A DNA stretch of 64,000 nt from Adineta vaga. Lineage: Eukaryota; Rotifera. The stretch covers positions 9,052,001-9,116,000 of the forward strand of contig CP075497.1 in assembly GCA_021613535.1 (NCBI GenBank), read 5' to 3'. This document shows positions 1 through 11,069 of this stretch, piece by piece. The first letter of the stretch is position 1. Each line of letters starts with the position of its first letter. The notes beneath the pieces are model-generated. The model saw only the letters and a list, made by a program, of their open reading frames with translations, ran no database searches and was not told where the DNA came from. Both the position numbers and the translations under genes were made by a program.

Positions 1-1
1 C

Positions 2-3000
2 GAATCACCAAAAACCAATCATGATACACTTTCTTTAACTGTTGTTACACCAACAGATATTATCAACTCAACACGAAGATCTTCTCGTTTAAGTTTCGCA
101 CAAAAAAGTGGTGCTGACAGTTTACCATCATCACAAGATATTCCGGCAATGCCAACAATTGAAAGTATTACATCAACAAATCCACCATCATTTCTTATGG
201 AAAATACAACAATGGAAGACGAACAACCATCAACTTCGATGACAACAAATCAACAAACTACATTTGATCTTACGGATAATGATACAATTAAAGATGATAG
301 TATCAATGATGATGAAACAAATTTTTCATTTGAATTGAACGATTTTCCAAATAATTCAAACGATGAACCGAAGGTTGTTAATGATCTTGCTCCACCACAA
401 CCTATGATTACAATTCGTGCGCCAACGTGTGCTGATGTTGCTTATCGTGCTTTGATTAAGCCAAGAACTGGTGGTCGAGTTTCTCAACCAGTTAAAGCTG
501 ATTCACCATTAGCAAAATCAAGTAAAGCATTTTAATTTGTTTTATTCTAACTATTGAATATTGTTTTATTTTTAAGATAAAGGTCGTTCTTCAGCTCCAA
601 CATCACGTGCACTTCGTTCAAGTGCCCAACCCATGGCTGTTAATTCTCCAGTAAAAGATTCAACTGTACCAGGTATGCAGCTTGTCAATGTAGTTTCCTT
701 CTGAAACGAAAGTTTTTCTCTTTAGAACAAACAACAACAACAAACACGGAACTCGTTGAAATTGTTAGTGTACCTGAAGAAGATGAAATGGAACACGAAA
801 AAACTAGTTCAGTTACTCTCAATATAACTTCATCAAAAGAATCTGAAGACATTGATCAAAATGTATCAACTCAACCGGAACAACTTATTACACCACCAAA
901 ACAAATAGCACCAGTCTTATCACGTGAATATACATACAATACTCCAAAACGTCGTTCATCTCAACGTCGTCGTTCGACAATGAATTCTTTTTATGCTACA
1001 CCAGTTCAACAAGAGCAACCAGAAACTATTCACGAAGAAGAACTTCATTCACCATCTGTGGCATCAAATTCTATGCTCAAAATTTTGATGACTAAAGCGA
1101 CTGATGTCGTACCAAAAGTAACACGAAAAAGTTCAATTGCACCGTCACCAGCACGAACTTCAACGCCAATTACTACTAATGAAGAATTAATTAATTCACC
1201 ATCAATTGCTTCTAAATCAATGTTAGAAGTCCTTTTAACAAAACCAACAGAAGCTAAACCGAGAGGTTCACGAAGAAGTGCAAGTGCATCTTCACCTATT
1301 CGACCTTCAAAACGAACTACTATGAATCAACAAGCAATAAACTCACCATCAATTGCTTCGAAATCAATGTTGGATGTTTTGTTAACAAAACCAACCAAGG
1401 AAGCAACACCCACTCGAGCTTCTAAACGAAACACAACTGTGAATGAAATAATAGATTCACCAACAGTTGCTTCGAAATCAATGTTAGAAGTCCTTTTAAC
1501 AAAACCAACTGAAGCTAAACCGAGAAGTTCACGACGAAGCGCAAGTGTATCCTCACCTATTCGACCTTCGAAACGGAATACAATCAGTCAACAAACAAAC
1601 AATTCATCATCAATTGCATCGCAATCAATGTTAGGAATTCTACTAACAAATCCAACAGACAACAATACTAGTTTGACACCCGAAATATCCATTGCACCAT
1701 CACCTGTTCGAAATTCAACACGCAAAAGTCGACGTTCATCATCAAATCCAACACCACAAACAAGCATTAATCCACTTCATTCGTCAACACCATCGGCATC
1801 AAGACTTAAATCAATCCAAATGGTTTCCATTGGAGAACAAGAACAGGTTACAACAACCGCTCCACAACAAATCAATATTGAAATTCATCGAGAAGAAGCT
1901 GATATCGAAATGGTTCCACTTAATGATACTACCGTTAGTATCCAACAACCATCTACTATTGAAATAGGTGTACAAACAACTCCAAGTCTTGACAAATCTG
2001 CACGTCATCGTTTGAATATATCAGAACAACAGTTAACACCTAGTATTGAAATAAATAAGCTATCATCATCATCATCATCATCATCAATGATTATTATCAA
2101 TGAAGAAGGTCAACAGCAAATAACACCAATTCAAACCAAAGTGGTCGTAAATTATCAACGTAATGTTCGTTTTCAATTGACACCAGCAACTGATGCACGT
2201 TTAGTTGCCAAAGAACAACTTGAAGAAGCTTTACGTGGATTAAAACCAGATATTGTTCTTGAGCCAACACCAGTTATGCCCGAACCGAAACAAGAAAAAG
2301 TCAAAGTTGCACCGATTAAAAAAGCAACGAAACCAAAAAAGAAAGTCATTGCATCGAAAAAGAAAAAAGTTACACGAAAGAAAAAAGCCGAACCAGTTAG
2401 TTTCTTTACATTTTAAATTACACAAATTAATTCATTCGTTTTTCCTATTGTATTTAGAAACCAAAACCAATTCAAAAGAAAACTGTTGCAGCACGAAAAG
2501 AAAAAATTACAAAGCAACAGAAGGCTACTACATCAACAACAAAAAAAGTTAAAAAACCAACGAAAGTTGCAACTTCATCGAAACGAGTTGGACGAAAACA
2601 AACAACTTCCGAAATCACGAAAAAACCAGTTGCTAAAAAGATTTCAACAAAACGAACAACTACCAAAGTTTCGACAAATGCTATTGCTAAACGAGCTGCG
2701 CCAAAGGCTACTGCAAAACGAATTGCTAAACGAGCAACACAAAAACGAACAATTCCTAAAGCAGCATTAGAATCTGTGATGGAACATGCCAAACCAAAAC
2801 AAACAACTGCCGAAGTTAAAACTAAAATCGTGAGCAAACCATCAACACAAAAACAAGCAGCTTCAAAAGCCAAAACTAAACGTATTGTAAAACCAGCTGA
2901 AACAAAACAAACAATTCCAAAAGTTAAAACTGAACCAGTTGGTGTTGTTAAACGAGTCGCATCGAAACGAATAACTAAGGAAATTCCAAGTGAACCAGTT

Positions 3001-3682
3001 GCTAAGCGAGCTTCGATTAAACGAACAATGTCCGAAAGCACAACTGAAGCAGTCAAAAAACGAGCCAAAATTACCAAACCAGTGGAAGCTAAAACACCAA
3101 CGACTGAAGGTAAACTTTAAAGATAATTTCGCAAGTAATCTTATTGATCGATTTTTTTAGCTACTTTACCACGATTGAATCTTCGAAAAACACGAAGTGG
3201 TTCATCGAATGTCACAAAAAATGTTTCCGAACCTGCACCAAAGAAAACAAACAAACGTCGACTACCAAGTGTAGAAAAAACTGAAGAACCAAAACAGAAG
3301 ATTGAAAAAAAAGAAACAGAACCAATTTCAACTGTTCAAACTACTGTTTCAAAGCAAGACAATCGGCAAAAGGTAAAATTCGGCTTTCAATAGAATTTTT
3401 TAAGAAACATATTTCTAACTATTTTTATTATATAGATCGAAGGATTAACTGTGGCTGAACTTAAATCTCGATTAAATAAACATAAGGAAGATATACCAAA
3501 AGGTGCAAAGAAAGCTGATCTTATTGCTTTACTCCTCAAAGTTGAAACAAATTCAGTTACAAGTAAGATTCAATACATCAAAATCAACTCTTATTATTTG
3601 ATTCTCTTTTCTAGAACAAGCTGAAATTGAGCCAACAACCGTAACTCCAACAACTAAGACAACCCGCCGCCGCAAGAATTAA
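2..3682 (+). CDS. Repetitive Lys/Arg-rich chromatin-like protein with C-terminal SAP motif (5' partial, 7 exons seen)
   Basis: The reading frame is open from base 2, so the start lies upstream. Exons read: 2-521, 577-672, 726-2395, 2458-3109, 3161-3372, 3436-3562, 3615-3682, giving about 1114 residues in frame throughout. The large third exon holds five copies of a motif of the type SPSIASKSMLEVLLTKP, a poly-Ser run, and an RNVRF sequence that fits the RVxF PP1-docking consensus. Exon 4 is a Lys/Arg/Ala/Thr-rich basic tail. Exon 6 encodes a SAP-like helix-turn-helix (LTVAELKSRLNKH...ADLIALLLK), which in other proteins binds AT-rich scaffold DNA. The protein ends TTRRRKN. Basic tail, SAP motif and repeats argue for a nuclear, chromosome-associated protein. 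The repeat plus PP1 motif recalls Ki-67/Repo-Man architecture, but this is pattern resemblance only. No FHA domain is visible; it would lie outside the window. Confidence 0.75.
1049..1654 (+). repeat. Five-copy protein-coding tandem repeat, mostly 147-nt period
   Basis: Copies of the core S-P-S-I-A-S-K-S-M-L begin near 1049, 1196, 1343, 1457 and 1604, so the spacings are 147, 147, 114 and 147 nt (49, 49, 38 and 49 codons). The spacers also repeat, with EAKPR-SRRSAS and SPIRPSKR blocks between cores. Copies 2 and 4 are closest at DNA level. The outer copies have drifted (SNSMLKILMTKA and SQSMLGILLTNP). Confidence 0.9.
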
Positions 3683-5126
3683 ATATCATATTATTAATTC
3701 AATTTATTTTTTATTATCTAATTGCATTTCCTTAATGTTTATATACAATTATAAACTCAAGATATTTGTTTGTACATTTTGTAAAGACATTAATGTATAT
3801 TATCGTTGAGCTTGAATTAATAACTTCTTTGTTTATCTCTATGTAGAATTAGTTTTGTTCTTTATCTTGATTGAAAAATATATCAATAATATTGTAGTTA
3901 TATTTTTTTTCTTCATGTTATTCTCGTATGTGTTTCTTGCGTGTTTGTATATCATCTTAGTGTTGTGAAAATAATGTATTGTAATATCTGAAATGATTGA
4001 ATAAATTTAGCTGTGCGGAGAGCTAAACAAACCGAAAATGAACTCAATTTTCATCGTTGAACATAACTTGACAGATAAAGTATTAAGCTTATTGAATGAC
4101 TTTTGAAAACAAGTATCTACACTAAAGTACTGGATTGAGGCTTGTTTTCTGAATTCATTGTTTTGAACCATTCAAAAAATATCTTTCTCAATCGATAAAG
4201 AGTGTCGCTCAAAATCAATGTCAATGATATAATATGTCTCTCTTACTTCATACAAGGTTAACGAGTTCTTATGATCAATAGATTTCTAGGTCATGAAAAG
4301 TATAGTCTTCGTATATGACTTGACAAGTAGTCTTGTTCCTAGAAGCTTTGTTGTCATATAAAATCAACATGTAATTAATCAATCAATCCAAAAATCAATG
4401 AAATAACCTTCAATTAAATGTACTCGAATTCTTTTGATATTTACGCATTATTTCTTATCATCCTTCACATGAAGTTTAACAGATACAAAAATATTGACGC
4501 ATTTCTTATGATGATTAAAAATAGACTATTGCCAAATGTTATATTCACATGCAACTTTTATTATTAACGATGTTATCATCGATTTCTATTCAACAAAACA
4601 AAGATTCAGGTAAATTTCCATACTTTTCTATAATAAAATTTTTACAACCATTTTATATGATTAATCTATTAAAAAATTTTACATTTCCGCTTGAATTCAG
4701 TCCATTAACAATGAATGAAATAGTTCTTTGTTTCTACAAACAAAGAAATGAGATTTACGACCATATGATTCGACTATTTTAAATAAAGACTTCAACCCAC
4801 ACTGTACATTGTTCCACAAACAAGCCTCCCTCTTTCTCTCTCTCTCTCATATGATCATCTAATTCAGTAGAGGTCACTGGTTCATATATATCAACGAAGC
4901 ATGATTGGTTATTTTCTTTTAACATCGTTTTACTCTCATTTGCTTGCTTACTTGTAAATCGTCCACTGTCTGATTGATTACGTCCTAAGTCATCAGATTA
5001 GCTTTTGTGCTTTGTCATTTTATCATTCGTTTCTTCGTCAAATTTTCCAGAGTCTTTCATTTCAATCGAACAAATGTAAGACAGAGATTTCCTTTGTCAA
5101 TTTTGAAATTATGTCTTTGTTTCCAG
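3683..5126. other. 3' UTR and intergenic stretch, then POMP 5' leader
   Basis: There is no convincing coding exon. A polyadenylation-like AATAAA lies near 3999. A CT-rich tract sits at about 4829-4850. From about 5076 to 5126 a GT...TTCCAG segment looks like a 5'-UTR intron whose acceptor abuts the POMP start codon. Confidence 0.5.
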
Positions 5127-5501
5127 ATGGATTCATCCACTTATACCGGTTTGCCCAACAAACTTTTCCAAGGTTTATCATCAGTAAAATCAACTTTAAC
5201 AACTGGTCATATTCTTGAAAAATCTGAAACAACACATGTGCAAAACAACGATACATTTCATCATCAAATGGCACGCAATGTTTTAGGTATTCAAGCACCA
5301 TTAAAATTAAAAACTGAATTACAAATTGCCAATAAACTTGGTCGACTTCCATGTTTACCAAGTTCACGTTTGATGGTCGATGTTTTACGTGGTACAAACG
5401 AAGATATTTCATTTGATGATATATTGAATAATCAACGAGAATTTGGTGAACTTCAAGTCGATCCACATTTAGCTATGGATAAACAAGATCGATTATTTTA
5501 G
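5127..5501 (+). CDS. POMP: Proteasome maturation protein (POMP/UMP1)
   Basis: A 124-residue protein in one coding exon. The family chaperones 20S proteasome half-mers, organising alpha and beta rings before the last beta subunits mature, and is then degraded by the new proteasome. Residues about 53-58 carry APLKLK. The C-terminal half follows the POMP signature closely: RLPCLPSSRLMVDVLRG, then an acidic stretch and FDDILNNQ, ending in DPHLAMD. Length is close to the usual 140 or so. The ATG at 5127 follows directly on a TTCCAG acceptor. The frame also extends upstream to about 5007, but that stretch is hydrophobic and resembles no POMP N-terminus, so it is read as leader plus 5'-UTR intron. 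IFRD starts only 124 nt after the stop. Confidence 0.93.
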   Translation: MDSSTYTGLPNKLFQGLSSVKSTLTTGHILEKSETTHVQNNDTFHHQMARNVLGIQAPLKLKTELQIANKLGRLPCLPSSRLMVDVLRGTNEDISFDDILNNQREFGELQVDPHLAMDKQDRLF

Positions 5502-5573
5502 AGAAATAAATTAAAAGACATGAGAAATTCATTAAACTAGATGCGGTTTTTTAAAAAAAATAAAACATTCAAT

Positions 5574-5595
5574 TTTTTTCTCTTTGTTCTTATAG
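5574..5595 (+). promoter_or_regulatory. Possible trans-splice acceptor between POMP and IFRD
   Basis: A pyrimidine-rich run (TTTTTTCTCTTTGTTCTTATAG) ends in AG at 5594-5595, 30 nt before the IFRD start codon. No donor is evident in the short gap from the POMP stop at 5501. Spliced-leader trans-splicing is known in bdelloid rotifers, so this is a plausible leader addition site. It could also be the acceptor of a 5'-UTR intron reaching back into POMP. Confidence 0.35.
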
Positions 5596-5625
5596 ATATG
5601 CATATTAGTTAATGACATTTTTATA

Positions 5626-7511
5626 ATGCCTAAATATACAAAAAAAAGTAACCTTTTCTAAAGGTAATTTCTATTCAATATTATATGTTTCTATTTATAG
5701 ATCGCCCTCCTCGTAGTACAACGAGCAAGCCGGCAAGACCGGGTGGTATTGCTGGTGTTGATGATGATATGGCAGTCGATGACGCTGCTAGTATTTGTTC
5801 GAATGTATCGGATGCAACAAGTATTTATGATGATACTGACGGTAAATATTAGAAGAATGCATGAGACATAATCATAAAAGTTTTCGTTTTAGCTGCAGCA
5901 TCAACAACAAATGATGTAATCTTATCATCGGAAAATCTTGAGGAAAAACTTGATTCTGCTATTGAAGGACTTCGAAATAAAGAGTAAGATAATTGAATAG
6001 TAACATTTACTGATGTTTGTATGAAAAAACTAAATTTTAGTTTAAAAACACGTGAAAGTTCTTTACGTACTCTTCAAGTTTTATTTTCACAAAAATATCT
6101 TCCTGATTTGGTTGCTGATCGGTAGGAATCTTTTCGTTCGGTTTTTTCTTCTTCGGATTAAAATCATTTCGTTGAACATTTAGAAGTGAAAATTTAACTG
6201 AACAATTGATTGCATGTTTGAAAAAGGGCAATGAATCTGAAGGAAAATTAGCAGCAATCGTTTCAACATTATTCTATACTCAACTTGGCGAACCCAATGA
6301 TGAAGGTTTTCAACAATTTCGTGATGCTCTTCTTCCAGTTTTAAGAGATGAAGCCAAATCTGCATCATTAAGAACAAGTGTATGTTGATTTAGTTTTCTA
6401 CTTGATAAAAATGATTTTAGTTTGATTTACTAAATAGTATGCTCAAGCAATTGGGATGATTTGTTTCATTTCTAGTGAAGATATTGCAGTAAGAATCGTA
6501 GTAAATGAAATGTTAATTCGAAGAATAGGATCTTTTTTTCTTTATTAGTCAACGGTTGAATTAATGAAATCATTAGAAGTGATTTTTTCGAAATCTTATT
6601 TACTTCCTGATGGTACAACTCCAATTATAGCACGTAATTTACAAGAATTACATACAGCAGCATTAGCATCGTGGTGTTTTCTTCTTTCGACTATGCCAAA
6701 CAATCATGCACATGATTTAGTACGACTGTAAGTTTATGATTAGAAAGAAAATTCCAGTTTTTAACTCTGATGATTTCATATTTTAGTTATGCACCAGAAA
6801 AAATTCCTGGTTTAATCGAATCTAGTGATGCTGATTTACGTAATCAAGCTGGTGAAACAATTGCTGTCTTGTATGAAATTGCACAAGAGATTAATAGTGT
6901 ATGATAAACAATTGTCTAACAAAAAGAAAAGAAATTACATCTTCATTTATCTTTAGATCTTCGCTGAGCCACCTGAATCCTTATTAAATATATTAGATAA
7001 GAAAGTCAATGAAAGTGTTAAATATAAAGGCAAAAAAGAGAAACGTTTACAACGTGCTACTTTCCGTGAAATATTTAATTTCTTCACGGTAAGAAAATTG
7101 ATTTGATATGCAAAATTTGATTTCTGTTTTTCATATTCAGGAAGGTACATCACCGGAATTTACTATTAAATTTGGTCGAGAAGTTCTAGAAGTATCATCA
7201 TGGACAGGAAGACTTTATTACAATGGTTTCAGTGGTTTATTAGGTACAGGTATGAATGTACATTTGAAAGAAAATGGGTTCCTTCGTTCGGTATTCAATT
7301 TGGATGATACAGAAACTGAAGAAGGTCAAAAAGCAAAAGGCAATCGATTTGAACGAGTAAATTATTTGATTATTGAACAAATATGTTCTCTCAATCCTAA
7401 TCTTTTGTACTTGTTTAGCAACAAGCAAATAAAGCTGCTTTCAAACTACGTACTCAAGCTCTGAAGAAAACTCGAGCAAATAAAGTAATACGAATTCAAC
7501 CAGACGAATAG
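5626..7511 (+). CDS. IFRD1: Interferon-related developmental regulator (IFRD1/IFRD2 homologue), 11 exons
   Basis: Exons 5626-5647, 5701-5841, 5893-5983, 6041-6121, 6184-6379, 6438-6488, 6549-6727, 6787-6898, 6957-7088, 7141-7356 and 7419-7511 join in frame to 437 residues. The start MPKYTKKN matches the MPKNKK-type N-terminus of the family, then comes an acidic Ser/Asp region (DDDMAVDDAASICSNVSDA). The middle is an armadillo-like helical region with LKTRESSLRTLQVLFSQKYL and LHTAALASWCFLLSTM. The C-terminal domain has KEKRLQRATFREIF, a typical IFRD stretch, and a basic tail (RTQALKKTRANKVIR). IFRD1/Tis7 is a transcriptional co-regulator and IFRD2 has been seen bound to inactive ribosomes; the two cannot be separated here, so the symbol is provisional. 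All introns are roughly 50-70 nt. Confidence 0.9.
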
Positions 7512-7942
7512 TTTCCATCAACCCTTCTTAATTTTCTTTGGAGAAGAAACAAGAAAAAAGCTCTAACATCTTTCAAATAAACATATATATGATAATTCTC
7601 TGAATAAATTTTTCTTTCCAAAGAAAAAAAACAACAGTGATTAATCATATGCGACAAAGAAAAAAGAAAGAAGATTAATTTTGCATGTATATAGAAATCT
7701 AAATATATATTTTTTGTTTTTTCTGCCGTTCTATTCCTGCTATTATCTAAAGATTTGAACTATTCGTGTTCGTTTGTGTTTGATCTAACATTATGTGTCT
7801 TCTTTTCTTTGTTGAACGATTATTGTGTGCTACAGATTTGATTCTTTTGTTCAGATGTTTCATGCTATGTCGTTCTATTTTGTTAAAGAAAAAAAAAATC
7901 TAATAAAGCTCATATAAGAAATCTTTTTGTGTTTTAATCTAT
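7512..7942. other. Convergent 3' UTR gap
   Basis: Contains AATAAA-type signals on the plus strand, for example near 7603 and 7902, serving IFRD. No coding sequence is seen. The calcyphosin-like gene ends on the other strand at 7943. Confidence 0.6.
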
Positions 7943-8664
7943 TCAGAGATGAATATCAAACAGTGTGCGAAGAACATGTTCGAAATAGATATCATCTTTA
8001 ATAGTAGCGCTTAACATTGAACAGAAACCAATAAACTCATCTTTATCAATGATGCCATCTTCTTTCCCACGAGTATCGAATTTATTTAGAAAATTTTGTA
8101 ATCCCTAGTGAAAGAATAATGAAGACAATGTAATGCGTTGTCAAATTAATTTACTTGATTAACGGCTTGATCAGATTTTTTCTTGTTAGTTTTTAGTTGT
8201 GCGGCATATTTTGTCTAAAACAATGAAGATATCGAGATAGGAAAAATATGAGAAAATTGTTTTTACTTTAAGATCAGAGACTGTTAATTGATCGTCTTTG
8301 TTAACATCGATTGAATTGAATAGATTTAGAACAGCTCTCTGACGTCGTTCACTCATTGGTGGTCTTAATTGTTTGAGAAATTCATCGAGATCAATTTGAC
8401 CATTATTTGTTGTATCGAATTGTTGAAAAAGACGTTTGATATCTGCATCATTTTGAATACCAAGTTTAAGAGATTTGATTGTTTGACGAAATTCTTCGAA
8501 CGTAATTCGACCAGAATGATCTAATTCGAAAGAAAAATTGTTTTTTACTAAAGAAAAGAAAACAAATCTTTTTTCATCATACCTCGATCAATCGCTGAGA
8601 AAATTTCAATGAAATCCGATTGTTTTGTTGTGCTTTCTAATAAACGTTGACGGAATAATTCCAT
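7943..8664 (-). CDS. Calcyphosin-like EF-hand protein, 4 exons
   Basis: Exons in transcript order 8664-8583, 8520-8267, 8214-8155 and 8104-7943 give 185 residues. The protein is a chain of EF-hands: DHSGRITFEEF, DTTNNGQIDLDEF, DVNKDDQLTVSDL and a weaker fourth hand, DTRGKEDGIIDKDEF. LRPPMSERRQRAVLNLF after hand 2 is diagnostic of the CAPS/CAPSL family, and length is close to the family norm of about 190-208. These are soluble calcium binders; in animals CAPS/CAPSL are often expressed in ciliated cells. The C-terminus (IKDDIYFEHVLRTLFDIHL) fits the family ending. The neighbouring upstream gene on the same strand is the ALMS-motif protein. Confidence 0.88.
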
Positions 8665-9091
8665 AACTTTCCTTCTCCCAATATAAACAGTGCTTGACTG
8701 ACTGTGCAGAAGAAAGACAAACACTGCTTTATTTTTCTATTTTAAAGAAAACACTATTTCTTTGCTGTCTGTATTCGTAAGAAGAAAAATATCGATTAAC
8801 GCAAGTCTTTTTTTTCCTTTCTTTCCTTGTCAGATCCTGAGTATCAATTCCGAACAAAGTTTGTCGTTTACGGCTATTTTTGTTGTCATATTTACTGATG
8901 ATAACTGATGGCAGATGTCTGTCAAACAGACACCTTCATCAAAAGAATTGAAAATGATGATGATGATGAATAAATCTTATCTATTCCAGTTCTTGATCAA
9001 TAAACTCTTTTTTGTATTCTTTTGTAGAACAAAAAAATCTATCCCACACACGCAACGATCTATTTTAATAAACAATATTTTAATTGAAACG

Positions 9092-10678
9092 TTATGTTTC
9101 AATCATTGTTAATGATTCCTCAATATTTGTTTGTCCATGACGAGCAACATGTTGACGAAGACGTGTACGAAATACTTTTGCACGAAGATAATTTCGTCGA
9201 CGAAGTTCTTCCATTTGATGTTCACGTCGTCGATCAGTTACTTCAGGTAATTGATCATATTTCTTTTTTGTTGCTCGTTTCATTTGACGATATGTTAAAG
9301 GTACTCGAGAAGAATCAGTTTGATGATATGGAATTGTAAAAGCCGTATTCCGCTGTTTTACTGGTGCTGATCTTGCACGTTTCATCGGTTTTGAACACCA
9401 AGATGAACATGAGAAAAGAAGTGTTTGTCGACGTTCGCGATCGATTTCAGCATTATGTTCACGTTCTTCTCGAAGAAGACGTACACGTCGAACACGTTGC
9501 CGAGACCGAGATATAAATTCAGGACGGAGTAGTTCGAGTGATTGTTGTAGAGACATTGATGATGGTTCTTGTTCAAGAATTGGTGTTGGTGATATCGAAC
9601 GACGATGAGGAGATTGTTGTCTGGACTCATACGAAGATGAACTAAAAGTAGGTTGTCGTTGATGATAATCATAACGATGGGTTGATCTTTCCAACATTGC
9701 AGCACGATTTCGTTCCGTATGTAAACGTCCGAGAAGGTCTTCACAACGACGTGCTAAATCAGCTAATTCTTCGTCTTTATTGCTGATTCTTGCCGTAGTT
9801 GGTCGTGAATGATGATATTGAGAGGTTTCATTATTGACAGTCGTTTGTTGTTCTGCTTCCGGTGAAATAAATCGACCGGTATGAACATAATTATTTAAAC
9901 GTTTATAAAATTGTTGATCATGTTTATCAGTAAGGTCTTTTACGTATTCATTATCATCGATTTGCACTTTTTTTGATGGTTTGTCTTGATTATTTTGAGT
10001 ATCAGATTTAATTCGTTGATTATGAGTTGGAGTTCGTTCGGATAATAAACGATCAACAGTTGAAAGTTCATTCTCGATAGAACATGCTGATGGAAGATGT
10101 CGAGTTTCAGGATGCCGCTGATGATTTTCATTTATGTCTGATATTTTTTCATCCAGATCATCTTCGACAGGTGATACTGACCGTTCGACGAGTTTCTTCT
10201 GCCGCTCTTGTGAAGACACTATATCACTGGATGTAGTTGTACCATCACCAGCCAGTAGTTTTTCGACACGCGCAAGTAAATGCTTATCTTGATTGAAAGT
10301 TTTATGGTTGTTATTACGACGACGATCATGATGATACTGAGGATGATGTACATGATTTTCATCATTCTCATCATCGAGAGAAACAAAGAATTCTTTCGAT
10401 GATCGTTGTTTTGATTTGTGATCATCGGCATGACTATTATCATCGGTTGTATTATGATCTACAGCACTGGTTGTTCGATTATCACGATCTTGTTTGACTC
10501 GCGAAGTTTCCCGTAGAAGACGTTCTGCTTTTTTCCGTTCATGTCGAGTATGACGTTCGAGTTCGTGTAGACGTTCTTCATTTCGTTGACAATTACGAAC
10601 GATTTCTTCTAGGGCTTCTACCGAAAGAGATGTAGGCGACTGAGCAGTGCTTCGTGTTGATCGTACATTTTCATTCAT
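9092..10678 (-). CDS. Single-exon ALMS-motif (Alstrom syndrome protein-like) centrosomal protein
   Basis: About 528 residues from the first ATG at 10678. The frame stays open 15 nt further upstream but only through TTG codons. The N-terminal third is charged and likely coiled coil (residues about 25-65, NEERLHELERHTRHERKKAE). The middle is disordered and His/Asn/Ser-rich, with a second short coil near residue 315. The last 140 residues match the ALMS motif: SLELLRPEFISRSRQRVRR, then IDRERRQTLLF, YRQMKRATKKKYDQLPEV, and a basic end with RRRNYLRAKVFRTRLRQ. In ALMS1, and in C10orf90 and CEP295, this motif directs binding to centrioles and basal bodies. ALMS1 itself exceeds 4000 residues, so this is a very short intronless relative. 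It could be a retrogene, a lineage-specific ALMS-motif protein, or a C10orf90-like member. Confidence 0.8.
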   Translation of the reverse strand: MNENVRSTRSTAQSPTSLSVEALEEIVRNCQRNEERLHELERHTRHERKKAERLLRETSRVKQDRDNRTTSAVDHNTTDDNSHADDHKSKQRSSKEFFVSLDDENDENHVHHPQYHHDRRRNNNHKTFNQDKHLLARVEKLLAGDGTTTSSDIVSSQERQKKLVERSVSPVEDDLDEKISDINENHQRHPETRHLPSACSIENELSTVDRLLSERTPTHNQRIKSDTQNNQDKPSKKVQIDDNEYVKDLTDKHDQQFYKRLNNYVHTGRFISPEAEQQTTVNNETSQYHHSRPTTARISNKDEELADLARRCEDLLGRLHTERNRAAMLERSTHRYDYHQRQPTFSSSSYESRQQSPHRRSISPTPILEQEPSSMSLQQSLELLRPEFISRSRQRVRRVRLLREEREHNAEIDRERRQTLLFSCSSWCSKPMKRARSAPVKQRNTAFTIPYHQTDSSRVPLTYRQMKRATKKKYDQLPEVTDRRREHQMEELRRRNYLRAKVFRTRLRQHVARHGQTNIEESLTMIET

Positions 10679-11069
10679 ATCGTTTGGCAACAATTTTTAA
10701 GTCGAGTTAAATTTAACAACTACGAAGTATAAATGCAAGCACATCGAATTGTTAGTAAATGCAATAAGAAAAAGAAAAAAAAAGAGCGAGAGAAAGAGAG
10801 AGACAAATAGAACAGAAAGTGGCACTCTTCAGTGTGACATGGCAACGACCAGCATTGTGGTTAGATTTCTTCTCTTGAGATATTTTTTTTTCTTTTCTTT
10901 ATTTCAAACTTTCTTTTTTTTTATTCTCGTTTAACATATTCTTCTCATTCTCATCATAAAACAGCATAAAAAAAAAACTTCCGATCCCATTGTTGCCCAA
11001 AATCATCGTATTAAATGATAAAACGTCTATAAAAGAAGAGAGTGAGAGAGAGAGAGAAAAAAGAAATGT
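10679..11069. other. Intergenic gap with purine-rich tracts
   Basis: Contains A/G-rich tracts at about 10765-10805 and 11036-11065. On the minus strand it is the 3' UTR of the LIM gene and the promoter of the ALMS-motif gene. No coding region is seen. Confidence 0.5.

Noticed and set aside
1811-2425. Open frames on the minus strand and in other frames over the repeat protein
   Set aside because: They are mirror images of low-complexity coding sequence; the plus-strand frame joins seven exons in phase.
2472-3077. 201-codon minus-strand open frame with hydrophobic, transporter-like composition
   Set aside because: It is the antisense of the Lys/Thr-rich exon 4. Antisense of Lys/Glu/Thr codons gives Phe/Val/Ala-rich peptides by chance.
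5007-5126. Upstream extension of the POMP reading frame
   Set aside because: Hydrophobic sequence unlike POMP; a 5'-UTR intron with acceptor directly at the ATG explains it better.
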